Below, piece after piece: positions 41,259 through 54,418 of a stretch of 64,000 nucleotides of DNA (the first letter of the stretch is position 1; each line of letters begins with the position of its first letter). A model generated the notes under the pieces. The model did no database searches. It was given only the letters and a program-made list of their open reading frames with translations, and was not told the origin of the DNA. The position numbers and the translations under genes were made by a program. The stretch is taken from positions 4,464,001-4,528,000 of the forward strand of contig JAWZSP010000006.1 in the NCBI GenBank assembly GCA_034401135.1, read 5' to 3'. Source of the stretch: Volutella citrinella. Its lineage: Eukaryota > Ascomycota > Sordariomycetes > Hypocreales > Nectriaceae.

Positions 41259-43140
41259 TCACAGCTTGTTCGCAGGCAACGGTCTTTGCAGCCGAGTGAG
41301 CTCATGATACAGCAAGCTAGGCAAAAACTCTGCGTAGTCTTCGCCGGTGATCTGTGTTGCCAAGTACTGTTCAGCCTGGCGGAATCTACTGCCTTTAGGA
41401 GCTTTGGCTTCTAGTAATTGTGTTTGCTCGCCCAGCAACTTGAGTGCGTACGATTTGTCGATCTTGTTGCCCTCGGAAGTAGTTGCACCATGACGTACCC
41501 AATGCCAGAGTTGGCTGCGCGATACTTCAGCTGTGGCAGCATCTTCCCTAAATCGTTAAGAGGCATGTTAGAGAACGTCATAAATGATCATTTAGAGAAG
41601 AGAACTGACATCAGATAGTTGATTGGCACGCAACCGACCCCTCGAATCCAAGCCTCGATGTAGCCAATTGCAGCGCTCAAATTCAAGCGAACACCACTTT
41701 CAGTGATTTCACCAGGATTGCTCATATTGAGCAGCTCTTTCTGACCAATGTTAATGCCATCAGACTGCACATAGATCTGATTAGGCGTCGGCATATACTC
41801 GTTGAAAACCTCTAAGGCGATTGCAGCAAGAGCAGGGTGAGCAACCCAGGTTCTGAAGATGTTGTTAGTCGCATAGCTATTATTATAGGACTTTCGTATC
41901 CATCACTGACCCATCATGGCCAGCACGGACTTCTCGCAACTTGTCCTGGCGCACACCATCTAATGCTTTTTCATTCGCAACCGGGTCGTCTTTGATGGGA
42001 ATTTGGGCGGCCATGCCGCCCATAGCGTGCACACCTCGCTTGTGACACGTCTGGATCAGAAGTTGGACCTGAATAACTCGTATTAGCCTATCAAACTGAT
42101 CAAAATTGTCTATCTCGGTAGTCGGACTGACATAAGCATCCATAAATGGGACAGACATTGTGACGGAACTCCGATCCGGAAGCACGAAGTGTTTTTGATG
42201 CCGAAACTTCTTGATGAAGCTAAAGATGTAGTCCCAGCGTCCGCAATTAAGACCCGAACTATGCTCTCGAAGTTCGTATACGATCTCATCCATCTCAAAA
42301 ACCGCTAGAATAGTCTCGATCAAGACAGTTCCTCGGATGCTTCCGCGTGGTATACCGATATAGTCTTGGCTGAGATTAAAAACATCGTTCCACAGCCGAG
42401 CTTCAAGGTGTGACTCCAGCTTAGGCAGATAGAAATAAGGCCCGAAGCCTTGACGAATGCTTTCAGCAGCGTTGTGAAAGAAGTATAGGCCAAAGTCAAA
42501 AAGCGAGCCTGAAATTGGTTCGCCATCAATCAAGACGTGCGCTTCTTCGAGATGCCAGCCACGAGGTCGTACGATCAGTGTAGGCAACCTACGGTCCTTG
42601 CGTAGTTTGTACTCTTTAGGGCCCTGGCGAAATTCGATAGTACGACGGACCGCATCATAAAGATTCACTTGGCCCATGATCATGTTCTCCCACGCAGGAG
42701 CGCTGGAGTCTATGTATTGCATTAGTATCTAATAGTCGGCACCGTCACCCGTGTTTGATCAGTCCGAGCGGCAACATACCTTCGAAATCGGCCATGTATG
42801 CCATGACGTCACAGTTCAGGGCATTCACAACCATCTTTCGGTCTGTAGGACCGGTGATCTCCACTCTGCGGTCGACTAACCCAGGGGCAGGAGGAGCACC
42901 TTTCCAGGCCGGATTTTCACGAATGCTGCGGGTCTCGGGCAAGAAGTCTGGCAGATTACCCTGGTCAAACTCGGCTTGACGCTTGGCACGCCTGTCAAGC
43001 AGTGCCTTGCGGGTTCCATTGAATGATCTGTGTAAAACGGCCACGAACGCCAATGCTTCAGGTGTCAGGACTTTCGAATGTTGAGATTCGATGGCACCTG
43101 AGACTATGACGCCTTGCAATATGCTTTCAGTCGATGCCAT
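41259..43140 (-). CDS. Malate synthase
   Basis: Structure complement(join(41259..41547,41610..41852,41911..42068,42132..42709,42780..43140)), 542 aa, the usual length for malate synthase A; introns of 58-70 bp. Diagnostic stretches: GPY(F)[58 protein letters not shown], and the [11 protein letters not shown] motif carrying the catalytic Asp. It condenses acetyl-CoA with glyoxylate to malate. The C-terminus NKL resembles a PTS1, so a peroxisomal site is likely. It is divergent from the acetyl-CoA acetyltransferase gene. Core malate synthase is usually not embedded in a catabolic cluster, so this may be an additional copy. Confidence 0.93.
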
Positions 43141-43419
43141 GATGGAATTGCTATTGACAATGCTCGTAGTCGCACCAAAGAAGTCGTACAGCTCGTGTGG
43201 CAACTGTTGAAAGCAACACGAAAGTGTGGTGGAGTGAACTTGTTGTAGGGATAAGGTGATGCAAATAGATCATGTGTCCATACAAATCGAGACTGGCGAT
43301 AATTTCGAGGTATGAAAATAGATAAAAAAAGATTTGAACTCACAGAGGTATTGGATCATTATCAACATGAAAGGTTTGGTATGGATGAAGTCCTGAAAAC
43401 TGAAGTGACCGAGAGTGTC

Positions 43420-43425
43420 CCTCGG
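43420..43425 (+). promoter_or_regulatory. CCTCGG site with facing CCGAG half
   Basis: Far-type hexamer. The preceding CCGAG starting near 43409 makes an inverted pair, as expected for a dimeric zinc-cluster regulator. Confidence 0.45.
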
Positions 43426-43527
43426 TATGAAGGTTGGCGAGACGGCTATCTAATTGGCAGACATGTTTGCTCGGCTCATACCATACAAGCCAATGAAATG
43501 AAACCTTCAACATTTTCAAGTAAGTTG

Positions 43528-43533
43528 CCGAGG
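43528..43533 (-). promoter_or_regulatory. CCGAGG (reverse CCTCGG) site
   Basis: Second Far-type hexamer between malate synthase and thiolase. Confidence 0.45.
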
Positions 43534-43848
43534 TTATATGACTGTTTTTAGCGTAGCGCTTGTTTTGAACCGGCTTCCTCCCCATCCTTGGTATTGAAGG
43601 CTATTGGATCAATTTAGTGCCCAAGGACGCCCCCGTGAAAATGTCCGGTTGATAGCATTCCATTTGGTAAAAGGGTTAGGAGTGCTCAAGAGCACACACA
43701 CCAACGTGCCCTCAACGCAGAATTGCAAATGTACCTTTCCCACCTATTTTCTCAATCCCCATATGAGATATGGGTCCAGCCAACGAGTTCTAAGTCCGGA
43801 CCTCTATGAGACACTGCTCCCGTGCTTTTGGGAAGATCCTTCACCGAG

Positions 43849-45194
<1,346 letters not shown>

Positions 45195-45833
45195 TCAGTG
45201 CTGTAGTTAGTATATATATAAAAATGCTGCCTGGTAGGGTAGATGACTCATTGTGTTGAGCCTAAGGTTCATTCCTTGCTCCTACTCTGATGGACTTTTC
45301 CTGCGAGGAAAGTAGAAAGCAGGCTTATTGAAATGATGCGTTCTTTTTCTTAGTCTCTATTTGCTACTTTTCGATGTACAAATTACGTGACCTTCCAAAT
45401 TTCTATAAGTCACACGACGATTGCGGGTTAAGATTTCGGTAGCTCGGTAGCCCCCTCGATCTTGAAATGATCACGTAGGTTTGGGGTTAGCATTCATATC
45501 TAAAGAGGTAGTGTTGGGTATGTCAAATAGAGAAGACTACTGATAAAGACAATAACTATAGCGAGCAAAGCTTGTTCTGCATCTAAAAGTAAAAAAAACT
45601 AAATGCTGTGGAGTTTACTACTTACGCTGCGCAGTCTTCAATTTTCAATTAACCCTAAGCTAGCTAACTAAGTCCGGGTATGAATAAGGAGAGCTTATGG
45701 CTACGAGGAGGACGCGCGAGAAGAGCACACTGTACTAAGAATGTCGAGGCGCGACTGGAAACTGCCCTCTATGCACGACGGATCCTATACAGCAGGCCGC
45801 CCACGGCACTCTACATCATACGTAGTAGTTCAA

Positions 45834-45839
45834 CCGAGG
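45834..45839 (-). promoter_or_regulatory. CCGAGG (reverse CCTCGG) site
   Basis: Far-type hexamer about 540 bp before the lactonase ATG. Confidence 0.35.
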
Positions 45840-46079
45840 CGGCTAGGTACACTGCTGGCACATTACCGCCCTCAAAAGAGATCTCTAGGAATGCACTCGC
45901 AGCTGGGCCGAAGTCCATCTCGTGCAGGCTCGCGGTCTACGATCTGCCTAGGGAAAACCTTATGAAACCTTCGGTTTCAGTTGCCCAATTACGAACTAAG
46001 GCTTATTAATCGCGGTTGACTGCTATGCTAGCCGATACAAGGGTTAGACACCGAACCACTAATAAACGCCACTGAATTG

Positions 46080-46085
46080 CCGAGG
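46080..46085 (-). promoter_or_regulatory. CCGAGG (reverse CCTCGG) site
   Basis: Far-type hexamer about 295 bp before the lactonase ATG, with a related TCTCGG 12 bp further on. Confidence 0.4.
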
Positions 46086-46377
46086 CTAGAAAAGTCTCGG
46101 TTTGAATTTCGTCCCCAAGTATGCTAAACACTGTCGGCTACTGTAGTCGGTCACTTGACCAATCAAGATGTGGGCAAATGCAAGCCAATTGGCACAGAAG
46201 TAGGTGGCGCATCAATGATGCAAAAATGATCTCGGCTTCAGATTAAAGTCTCGACGTCCGCCTAACAATTTTCAAACAACCCATATTCTCAAGCTTCTGC
46301 AGTGTAAAGGAATCGTTCTACACGAAGCCATTTTATCACCACTCATACCCATTCATCCCATCTCAACCGTTGACATC

Positions 46378-47368
46378 ATGGCGGCCCAGGCCTCGCAAGC
46401 TCAGCTGCTCGCATCAGCTTCAGTCCCAGCATTGAAATGTCCTCCGGGAACGAAAATGCATATTCTGGACCTGGGAACTCTTCAAGCTGATGAGGGATGG
46501 TGAGAAGTAACGGCCTTCATTTTTTTTTTTATCATGACATTGATTTCTCCAATCATAGGCTTCTTCGCGGGGCAAACGGGTCAAGCGTGGGCAACCCGAA
46601 CCCTGAGCCTAAAAGACGAGATCTTGTTGTCCTGGCGGCCTTGATAGAGCACCCGCAGGCCGGACTTATCCTTTACGAAACTGGATGTGCCGAGGACCTG
46701 GCTGTTGTAAGTCGTGATTTAGTGAAATGACCGTCTTGCCTTGGCTAACTGCGAACAAGAATTGGGGTGCACCCCTCACTGATGTCTTCCCTCGAGTGGA
46801 GTACAGTGATGAGCAGAAGCTGCCCGCGGCAATCAAGGCGACAGGCAATGATATCAAGGACGTCAAGGCCGTCATTATTGGCCACCTGCACCTGGATCAC
46901 GCCGGAGGCCTCGAGCACTTCATTAACACAGACACGCCTATTTATGTGCACGAGGAAGAGTTCAAGCACGCCTGCTGGGCTGTTGGCACGGGCGCCGATC
47001 TGGGCGTGTACGTCGCCCATTACATGAAGCTGGATGCGCTGAAATGGGAGACTTTTAACGATGAGCATTTGGACATTTTCCAGGGTATCACTCTCCACCA
47101 CTCCCCCGGACACACTCCGGGCCTAGTGATTATGCAGGTCAACCTGGAAAATGACGGGACCTTCATTTGGACTACCGACCAATTCCACATTGCAGAAAAT
47201 TACGAACTGAGCCACCCTCACGGATGGCTGGCGAGAGATCATACTGCCTGGATCCGCAGCTTGAACATGATCAAGAGGCTGCACAGAATGTTCAATGCGA
47301 CCATCATATTTGGTCATGACAAAGTGGTTGCGGAAAAGCTTATCAAGGCAAAGAAGTTTTACAACTGA
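46378..47368 (+). CDS. AttM/AHL-lactonase-like metallo-beta-lactamase hydrolase
   Basis: Structure join(46378..46499,46559..46706,46760..47368), 292 aa; introns of 59 and 53 bp. It has the metallo-beta-lactamase fold signature HLHLDHAGG (HxHxDH), an Asp/Glu-rich linker, HHSPGHTPG, TTDQFH and IIFGHD for the two-zinc site. Overall it fits bacterial AttM/AiiB-type N-acyl-homoserine lactonases, which also open gamma-butyrolactones. No signal peptide, so intracellular. In this cluster it could open a lactone formed by the Baeyer-Villiger enzyme from a cyclic ketone. Quorum quenching is an alternative. The substrate is not determined by the sequence. Confidence 0.88.
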
Positions 47369-48177
47369 GAGTAGTCGTATCTGAACGAGTTACCTCGACT
47401 GTTCGTGTATTAAATTAAAATTTTGATTCAATCAACTGAAAGGAAACTTGATGTAATGCTTTTGATACGCTGTAGTCATGTTTTCGAGCTAATACAAGCG
47501 TAATTTTTACAATCATACCTTAGCCTATGTCTCGCACTCATTACATACAATGATTTCCTCAAGAGCAAGATATACTCGCAACAGCCAATCCGTCGAATCT
47601 TTACACTTCCTAGCAAGCTTAGGCTGCTTGAAGCCACACTCGTTAAGACTGGACCTAGGCTCATACAGGGATTTGCTAAGATCCCTCACCCACAGAGGTC
47701 GAGCTATGCGGTCCCTAGTCTTTGTCACCTGTCTTATGATGTCTTAGGGGCTGCCACCATGAACCCGTGCCATAGAGCCGCCCGCATCCTCGGTGTCTTC
47801 CATTAACTCTCGCGCTAGTGACGCCATGGTACAAATGGGGTGCCCGGGTATTGCGGGGTGTGGGACCTGGGGAATATGGGGTCGAATGGGGCCGAGCCTT
47901 CCCCTCATTTTGTTCTTAGTCCATTGCGAAGCAGATAACCATCGGCTGCTTGCTCATAACGCCTGCATTGAAAAATACTTTCCATCACGTGCTGAGACGT
48001 TGCTGCGGCAGTGGGATGGATGGATGCGATTTGCGGAATCACTCACACATACATAAAGGGCTTTCGATAGCGCCTTTGGTTCAGAGAATCTTACAAACCG
48101 ACTCTCGCTGAACTACAACCGCAAGAGCACACCACTCCCTTTTTTCATCAAAAATCTACTGGTCATAATACTTCATC
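47369..48177. other. Intergenic; promoter of MFS carrier
   Basis: About 0.8 kb, no gene seen. CCTCGG at 47788-47793. Confidence 0.5.
47788..47793 (+). promoter_or_regulatory. CCTCGG site
   Basis: Far-type hexamer about 385 bp before the MFS carrier ATG. Confidence 0.4.
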
Positions 48178-50137
48178 ATGACGGCGAAGGCTGGGAGCGG
48201 CATCAGCCCCTTCAATTTGGCGGTGAGACTCTCATGACAGCCACCAACGTATTTCTTCAGACTCTAAACCAAAACTCGCGCAGATCGTCCTCGCACTTTG
48301 CATGGGCAGCTTGACCTATGGCTACACCTTCAGCATCGTTTCGACTACCCTTGGTCAGCCGAGTTGGTTTCTTTACTTTGATTTAACGCAAGATCCAACG
48401 GAAAAGGCCAAATACGACTATACAAACGCAATCATTGGAGCCATGAACGCGTGCTTCTCTGCGGGAGGTTTTATTGGGTCGTTATTCATTGCCTGGTCGT
48501 GTGACTATTATGGCCGCAGGAAATCCTTGCTGATCGCAACCCCGATTGCCATTGTGGGGGGAGCATTCCAGGGTGGCGCGGTGCACATTGCAATGTTCCT
48601 CGTTGGGCGGTTTCTTGGTGGATTTGCCGTCGGCAAGTTGACGTTCCGCCTAGCATATCTGAGTCGAAGCTAACATGAGATATAGGCATGCTTGTTGTCC
48701 TAGTTCCTTTGTTCCAGTCAGAGATTGCTCCGCCAGCAAGCCGTGGATTTCTCGTTTCACAACATGGTAACTGGTCTTGTTTCGGAAATAGAAACTATGA
48801 CAGCCAATGGCTAACCGATGTATAGGCGTTGTTCTCGTTGTGGGTTACTCTTTGGCTGCTTGGGTTGGCGTTGCATGCTACTTCTCCGAAAACCCAGTAT
48901 TCCAATGGCGCTTCCCACTGTGCCTACAGATTGCGTGGCCCCTTATTATGCTTCTTCTCTCACCCTTTTTACCGGAATCTCCTCGTTGGCGTAGGTTATC
49001 TTCATGACGAGAGTGTCATTATTATAATATGCTGATTGATGGCCAGTTCTCCTTCAAGGTCGCCAGGAAGATGCATGGAAAATCGTGCTCCGGCTTCACT
49101 CAGGTGGGCCAGAAGGCGAAACTGACAAGACAAGCTTTGCCAGAGAAGAATTCTACCAAATGGCACAACAAGTTCTGCACGATCAAGCTTGCGCTGCCGA
49201 CGAAACAATCAAGACCCTCTTTACTAAACCATCTTACCGTAAACGAATGCTCTGTGCATTCTTCACAATGTTTGGAGCCGAATCTACTGGAATCCTGGTA
49301 ATCTATAGTACGTAAATTGAGTGAATGGAAAGACTCAATCCGTTTACCAAATTTCCTAACGATTGCGCAGACTACAGTGTCCTTCTATATCAGGGACTCG
49401 GATTCAAAGGCAGCCTTCCCCTAATCCTAGCCGCCACCTATGTTACTGTGGCGTGTTGTGGAAACTATATCAACTCTCTACTAATTGATCGTATTGGCCG
49501 AAGGAGATTATTCCGTAAGTGCTACTCATTGTTATTAACTAAATAGCTTCTCGATTTTGACTTGGAACAGTTATCGGGTTAACTGGCTGCCTGTTGTCAA
49601 CTTGTTTCTTAGCGGCCATTACCGCGGAGTATACTGGCACAACAAATTCCCATGGGCTCCGCGCGGGAGTATTCTTCCTGTTCCTCTATATTACCTTGTA
49701 TGTCATCTCGATTTTATTATCATCCTGGGCGAAAACTAACTGAAGGTGATAGTTATGGATGCTGCATCGATGCGACGAGCTTTGTGTACTGCGCCGAGAT
49801 CTTCCCTAATCATATCCGCGCTAAAGGACTCGGCTTCAGTCTGTCCGTTCTATTCCTGTCGACTATCGCATACTTGGAAGCTGCGCCAACTGCATTTGCA
49901 CAAGTGGGATGGAAGTTTTATCTCCTTTTTATTGTTTTAACGGCTATCAATATTCCTATTATATATGTTCTATTTCCTGAGACAATGGGACTTTCCCTGG
50001 AGGAGATTGGAGCTAAGTTTGGAGATGAGGTTGCAGTATTTCTTACCAGTCTTACTAAGGAACAACGAGCAGAATTAGATAAGAAGATTAGTGAGAAGGA
50101 AGAAGAATCGGCAACGCATGTTGAGGTTAAGGCTTGA
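48178..50137 (+). CDS. MFS transporter, sugar-porter family (contains a GC-AG intron)
   Basis: Structure join(48178..48222,48284..48632,48686..48766,48826..48990,49047..49307,49371..49514,49571..49697,49753..50137), 518 aa; frame closes across seven introns of 53-63 bp. Intron 2 (48633-48685) has a GCAAGT donor instead of GT. Sugar-porter signatures: DYYGRRK in loop 2-3, FLVGRFLGGFAVG, PESPRW, DRIGRRRLF and the late PETMGLSLEEI. About twelve membrane helices. It is a plasma-membrane importer of a sugar or another small hydroxylated compound. As the last gene of the cluster it may bring in the substrate; specificity cannot be read from sequence. Confidence 0.88.
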
Positions 50138-50257
50138 GTTCTACTTAGTTGAGATTTCTCAGGGTTAGGGCAAGCTTTCCGCGCCGCCTGGTCTTATTAT
50201 TAGTGATTATAAATGAATCTTAAGTAGGATAATCAACTATAGTTTGTACTTATAATA

Positions 50258-50380
50258 AGAGGTCCGGCTGTTGCAAGCCGCTTTTATAAGCTGCCCGCCC
50301 GGGCGCTGTAACCTGCTAAGCCGGGCCGGCGCTAACTGCTGTTACAAGCTGCCTAGCCTAGCTGGCGCAACCTGCGTCCC
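50258..50380. repeat. Dispersed minisatellite, second copy
   Basis: Degenerate units such as TTGCAAGCCGC, CCCGCCCGGGCGC and GTTACAAGCTGCCTAGCC match those at 23.16-23.41 kb. The same repeat family therefore occurs about 27 kb apart and brackets the catabolic cluster. Confidence 0.7.
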
Positions 50381-51430
50381 CTTTGTAAATTTTCCCATCA
50401 CACGATGCCTCCAGCTCTGTTACAGACACACCCTCGTTCGAATAGTGTTCCAACGGCCTGGGAGGCCCTGACAGTCCAGTCCAGTGCCCATCAAATCCTT
50501 CGCCGACATGCCCATCCAGCCCATCCAATTTGCAAACCATCACCATCTCGCCGTTCAACTGCGTCAGATACTCCCTCAGCATCCCAACCAAGCGTTCACC
50601 TCGCTCTCGCCGCCGATAATCCTGCCAACGACCCCTTCCCCGCTCTCGACCGAGACCTCTGGCAAGTATGGCCATGGTCATTTCGTACATGGCAAACTCT
50701 ATATTGTCGTTGTTCAAGACCATTATGCAGAAATTATTCTTGGCCAAATCGACGCCTGCCGATATGACGGGAAAAGACTATGGAATAGCATGTACCCTCG
50801 TGGGCAACAACAACAATGTAACTCAGAATTTTTTCAAGCAATATTCTGTGTCGCGAGGGTACGAGAATGTCTCCCAGAGCGAGGACGGGGGAGCGTTTGA
50901 GAGCGACGACAAGCAAATATTCGACGACAGTGGCGCCGATGAAGGCGACGGGGGGATGCAACAAGACGTACCATCCTGCCACGTACATCAACTTGCATCG
51001 GAATTTAATATTGGACGACATGAGCCGACCGAAAAGACACATACACCGGACGCAAGCATACATCAAAATGAACTGGGCCAAAGCCTGCCGCAGTATCTAT
51101 CGGACAACAACATATACCAAGACATACCCCACGAAATTAATCCAAGGGATGAATCGGACGAGAGCATGAGCATAATCCGACATGTACCTGACCACAACGA
51201 CCGACAGGACCTATCGGGCGAAAGCATGAACCAGATCAGTTGGGTGCTTTTGCTAGTGGAGGCGGAGGTGGAGGTAGTGGACCTGGGCCAGGCGTATAAT
51301 GCGTCTCGGCAGGAGAATACTGTTCAGTGGATGGATAGTATAGGCAATCATGGCGAGATATATAGACTTCGAGCCGCAAAGGGCCGTTGTCGCGCATGCA
51401 TTATCTTCTTTTATTACTTCCATTGAAGAC

Positions 51431-51468
51431 TGCAGCAATAGCTGCACATGAACCCTCGGGGTTCATGT
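51431..51468. repeat. Two adjacent perfect inverted repeats (hairpins)
   Basis: TGCAGC-AATA-GCTGCA (51431-51446) is followed directly by ACATGAACCC-TCG-GGGTTCATGT (51446-51468). Both stems are perfect. Function unknown. Confidence 0.8.
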
Positions 51469-52225
51469 AGTTAGACTAAACAACAAAACCTAACCATCAC
51501 GAGTACCTTTCTTACGTGACGTACCCTTCCATACAGTTTCGTAGCCGCCAAACCGGTAGCTGGGTAGGCTAACGACGCTGGTAGCCGTGAGCGGCCCCTG
51601 TAGAAGATGCAGGGTAATGGACTCCAGGGTGCCCAGGCGGGCTGAGTGATTGCCAGGCCTCCCCCTTCAGCGGCATTGACTTAGGCCGTCGGGCAGCTTT
51701 GCCCTAAGCAGCTCGCCGTGCGGCCAGAAGTTGTTCCGGGCCGTCCCGGGCCGTAATGCAGTTTATTGAGGATCCGGCATTCCGGCTTGTCCGACCCGAC
51801 TGAAATACTAGCCGCGGTCAATCGGCACCCGAATGCGTCGGATCCCGAGACACGTCACTCGGGGTCATAATTAAATGAAGACAAAAAGAATTCACTTGAC
51901 AAATGCTCAATAGATTGACTTCGTGATTATTGAATTTCCAAAACGCGCAATATCATAATAACTACTCAAATCCCTGCTGGTTTGCCTAAACCTTTAACCC
52001 ATCCAGCTATCGGGCAGCTCCAGGGTAAGTATTAAAAGGCGTGATCCAGTATTTGGGTATCAAGTACACCTCGTTGGACGATCGGTTTGCCTAACCCCGA
52101 GTAGTAGAATACTCCGGGGATGAGAATTTTGACAGCACAAAACATAGGTAAGAAGCAGGATGCTCTAGGCGCCCTCGCCCTGTGATACATATTGACAGCT
52201 GGCTGCGACTAGACCAACCGTGGTG

Positions 52226-52789
52226 ATGCCAACGGGCTCTGCCGATATGGAAATAAGCTTCATCCAATGCAAAATCCCAGAGTTTGATGATATACCCAGA
52301 ATCTCCGACCTGAACGGCTTGAACCACAATGTCACCGTGCCCATGGGAGGAGGCCAAAGCCTCCCGGTCATTGTCTACGTCCATGGGGTTGGCTTCACGT
52401 TTAGATCTTCGTCCTATCCACACTATGATCAGAGCAAAGTCGTGGAGCTTTCTGATTTTATGAAATAACCCATAATTGTAGCCAACTGCAAGTGAGTAAG
52501 TCGCTGCCCTACGTCGTAGAAGGAAGCTCACAGACTGCAGTTACCGTCTAGGCATTGCGGGATTTCTTACTTCCCAGGAGCTGCATGATGCAAGATACAA
52601 GCCCAACAGAGGACGTCTTGACCAACAGGCAGCACTGCGCTGGATCAAGAAATACATTGCAGGCTTCGGGAGGGGGACCTCAACAGGCTGAGAGTAGCTG
52701 GCCAGAGTGCTGGTCGCAGTATGTCGCGAAAGGGAATAGTCCTTGAACCCTTAAAGAGAGTGGCTAACATTATAGCACAGAGGCTGTAA
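52226..52789 (+). pseudogene. Type-B carboxylesterase remnant
   Basis: A fragment of a carboxylesterase/lipase type B gene can be followed: SLPVIVYVHGVGFTFRSSSY (oxyanion-hole region), then after an in-frame TAA the PIIVANCK strand, a plausible intron (GTGAGT...CTGCAG), YRLGIAGFLTSQELHDA, ALRWIKKYIAGFG and, after a one-base frame change near 52675, RLRVAGQSAG with the nucleophile Ser. The rest of the ~550-residue family is missing. The oxyanion HGGGF has become HGVGF. Non-functional. Confidence 0.75.
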
Positions 52790-52868
52790 ACTTTATCATG
52801 TACTTTAAGAAGAAGGTGTTTAATAATACAGTCTATCTGAATTAAAGTGATATCTATACTCCTTTTTA

Positions 52869-54418
52869 CTAGCCTAATAGACGCTCTGGCTTTTGTGCAA
52901 TCCCGTCTGCCGACCAGTCCCACTGATCATAATAGCTATCCATCCAGATCTGTTAGTAACATGTCGTCTATACCCAGAAAGCACAATTGCAATATTAAGT
53001 TATAGGTAGGTGAGTGTAAAACTTACAGCATCATACCAAGCTTCGTTAAAGATTCAGCACTAGTAAGAGCCTGGTGAGGCCTTGTGTTTTGCTGTGGTGG
53101 ATGACTTCGAGCCAAGTTCCAAACTGGCTCAACGCCATCTACAGGTCGAATCATGTCAGCTAACACACCTTCAATATCGGATAGACCCGCCAGCGACACC
53201 AGGCGAAATAGCAGGCTGTTCGAGAATATCTGACAACACTGTTTATACTCACATGTGAACAATTCCTGGAAACCCATCTGATGTATCTGCTCCTGACTTA
53301 GGACGCTCTTATAGACAACGTAATCTTGGCGAGCTGGGTCCCAATACCTGACATAGCCATAAGCATCGCACATGGGCCAATCAGCAATAACTGTTCAAAA
53401 GAACTGAGGTTAGTAAGGAAAGCGATTTCCAAAGTAGCACTGTAGGCAAGACATTAAGAACGACCTACTATTTGAATCAGAGTCACCCGGGGTAGCCAGG
53501 CCTCCGAACCAATGCGTAAACTCGTGCAACATGGTCTCGTAAAGACCATCGCTGAGCGTACCAAGTAATGCACCCTCCTGAATCGTCGGCTTCCATGCAC
53601 TTGGACTCAAGATCTGCAGTGACTCGGCGTTAAGAACGTCGCACCATGCAACGATGTCGTAGCTGAAAAGGGTGATGGCCGCCAGTCCGCCGTTGCAAAT
53701 GATGGGCGTCTCCTGTACTTCCGTCTTCAGGATCCATCGCGCATCCTTGTACCACCCGCCAGCAGCGCCTGACTCCACGGCGAGCCTAAAGCTGGAGTGT
53801 TGACGCATGGTTTTGTCCGATCCTGGGACCACGTCATCAATGCCAACCCAGACCCATCCCTCTTCGCCACATTCAAATTCGGGCTTTGCGTTGGGGCGGG
53901 ATGCCAGCTTCGAATCGAACCCTTTCTCTGGATTGTTTTTAGGTCCTTTTCGCGCCTTCGCCATTTTCTTGTAGAGGACTAGTGATCAACGTCAGCTTCG
54001 GGGGTTTTCTTGGGGTTCCTGTTCGAAAGGTTATTGTGCCAATAGGTGATGTGATGTCTTACCGTAGACACTTCCCCAAGAAGCCTGATCTTTCCGTAAG
54101 ATGCCGCTCTCCAGGTTTTCGCTCTTTTCTGGATCGGGATAAACGCCCATGGTCGCGCCAACAGCGGCTGCGATGCGCAGCCAACGCAGGCTCTTGATTA
54201 GGGTGCTTTTTGGCCTTCGGCTTTTTGTCCGCAACGAACTTGAGGTCCTGGACCACTTTCTCTGCTATTTCCAGTACTAAATCTTGAGCTTGAGACAGGT
54301 GTGCCTCGTAAGCTCTACAATTTTTGTCGAGTTTCCAAATGTTGATGTCCGCCTTTGCAGCTAAGCTGCTGCTGGGCAGCAGCCCAAATAGCAGCCAGAG
54401 GTAGCAGAATATGAGCAT
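52869..54418 (-). pseudogene. Secreted zincin-type metalloprotease gene with a frameshift
   Basis: Exons complement(52869..52935, 53027..53138, 53253..53390, 53469..53978, 54063..54418) with introns of 78-114 bp. The N-terminus is a signal peptide (MLIFCYLWLLFGLLPSSSLA). A zinc-binding HExxH lies in MLHEFTHWFGG. The C-terminus (AESLTKLGMMLYYDQWDWS) is typical of fungal secreted HEXXH proteins related to lysine-specific or deuterolysin-like zincins. The exon lengths do not close the frame: within exon 1 the frame changes by one base near 54188-54193, between HPNQE and LRWLRIAAAV. Either one base is inserted (pseudogene or assembly error) or a tiny intron is missed. All other exons are intact, so decay would be recent. 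Confidence 0.65.

Larger units (their letters stand above)
43141..43848. promoter_or_regulatory. Bidirectional promoter, malate synthase/thiolase
   Basis: 708 bp between divergent ATGs, with CCTCGG at 43420-43425 (inside a GACCGAGAGTGTCCCTCGG inverted arrangement) and CCGAGG at 43528-43533. Confidence 0.5.
45195..46377. other. Intergenic; promoter of lactonase
   Basis: About 1.2 kb with no convincing gene. It carries CCGAGG at 45834-45839 and 46080-46085. Confidence 0.5.
50138..52225. other. Long non-coding or unrecognised region
   Basis: About 2 kb. It holds a second copy of the GCAAGCTGCC-type repeat, several overlapping frames on both strands without recognisable domains (50.36-51.43 kb), and a pair of adjacent perfect hairpins at 51431-51468. 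No gene can be supported. Confidence 0.45.

Noticed and set aside
50358..51426. Overlapping frames of 129-252 codons on both strands
   Set aside because: No recognisable domain, signal peptide or splice-supported structure; composition is low-complexity and both strands are open, so coding status is not supported.
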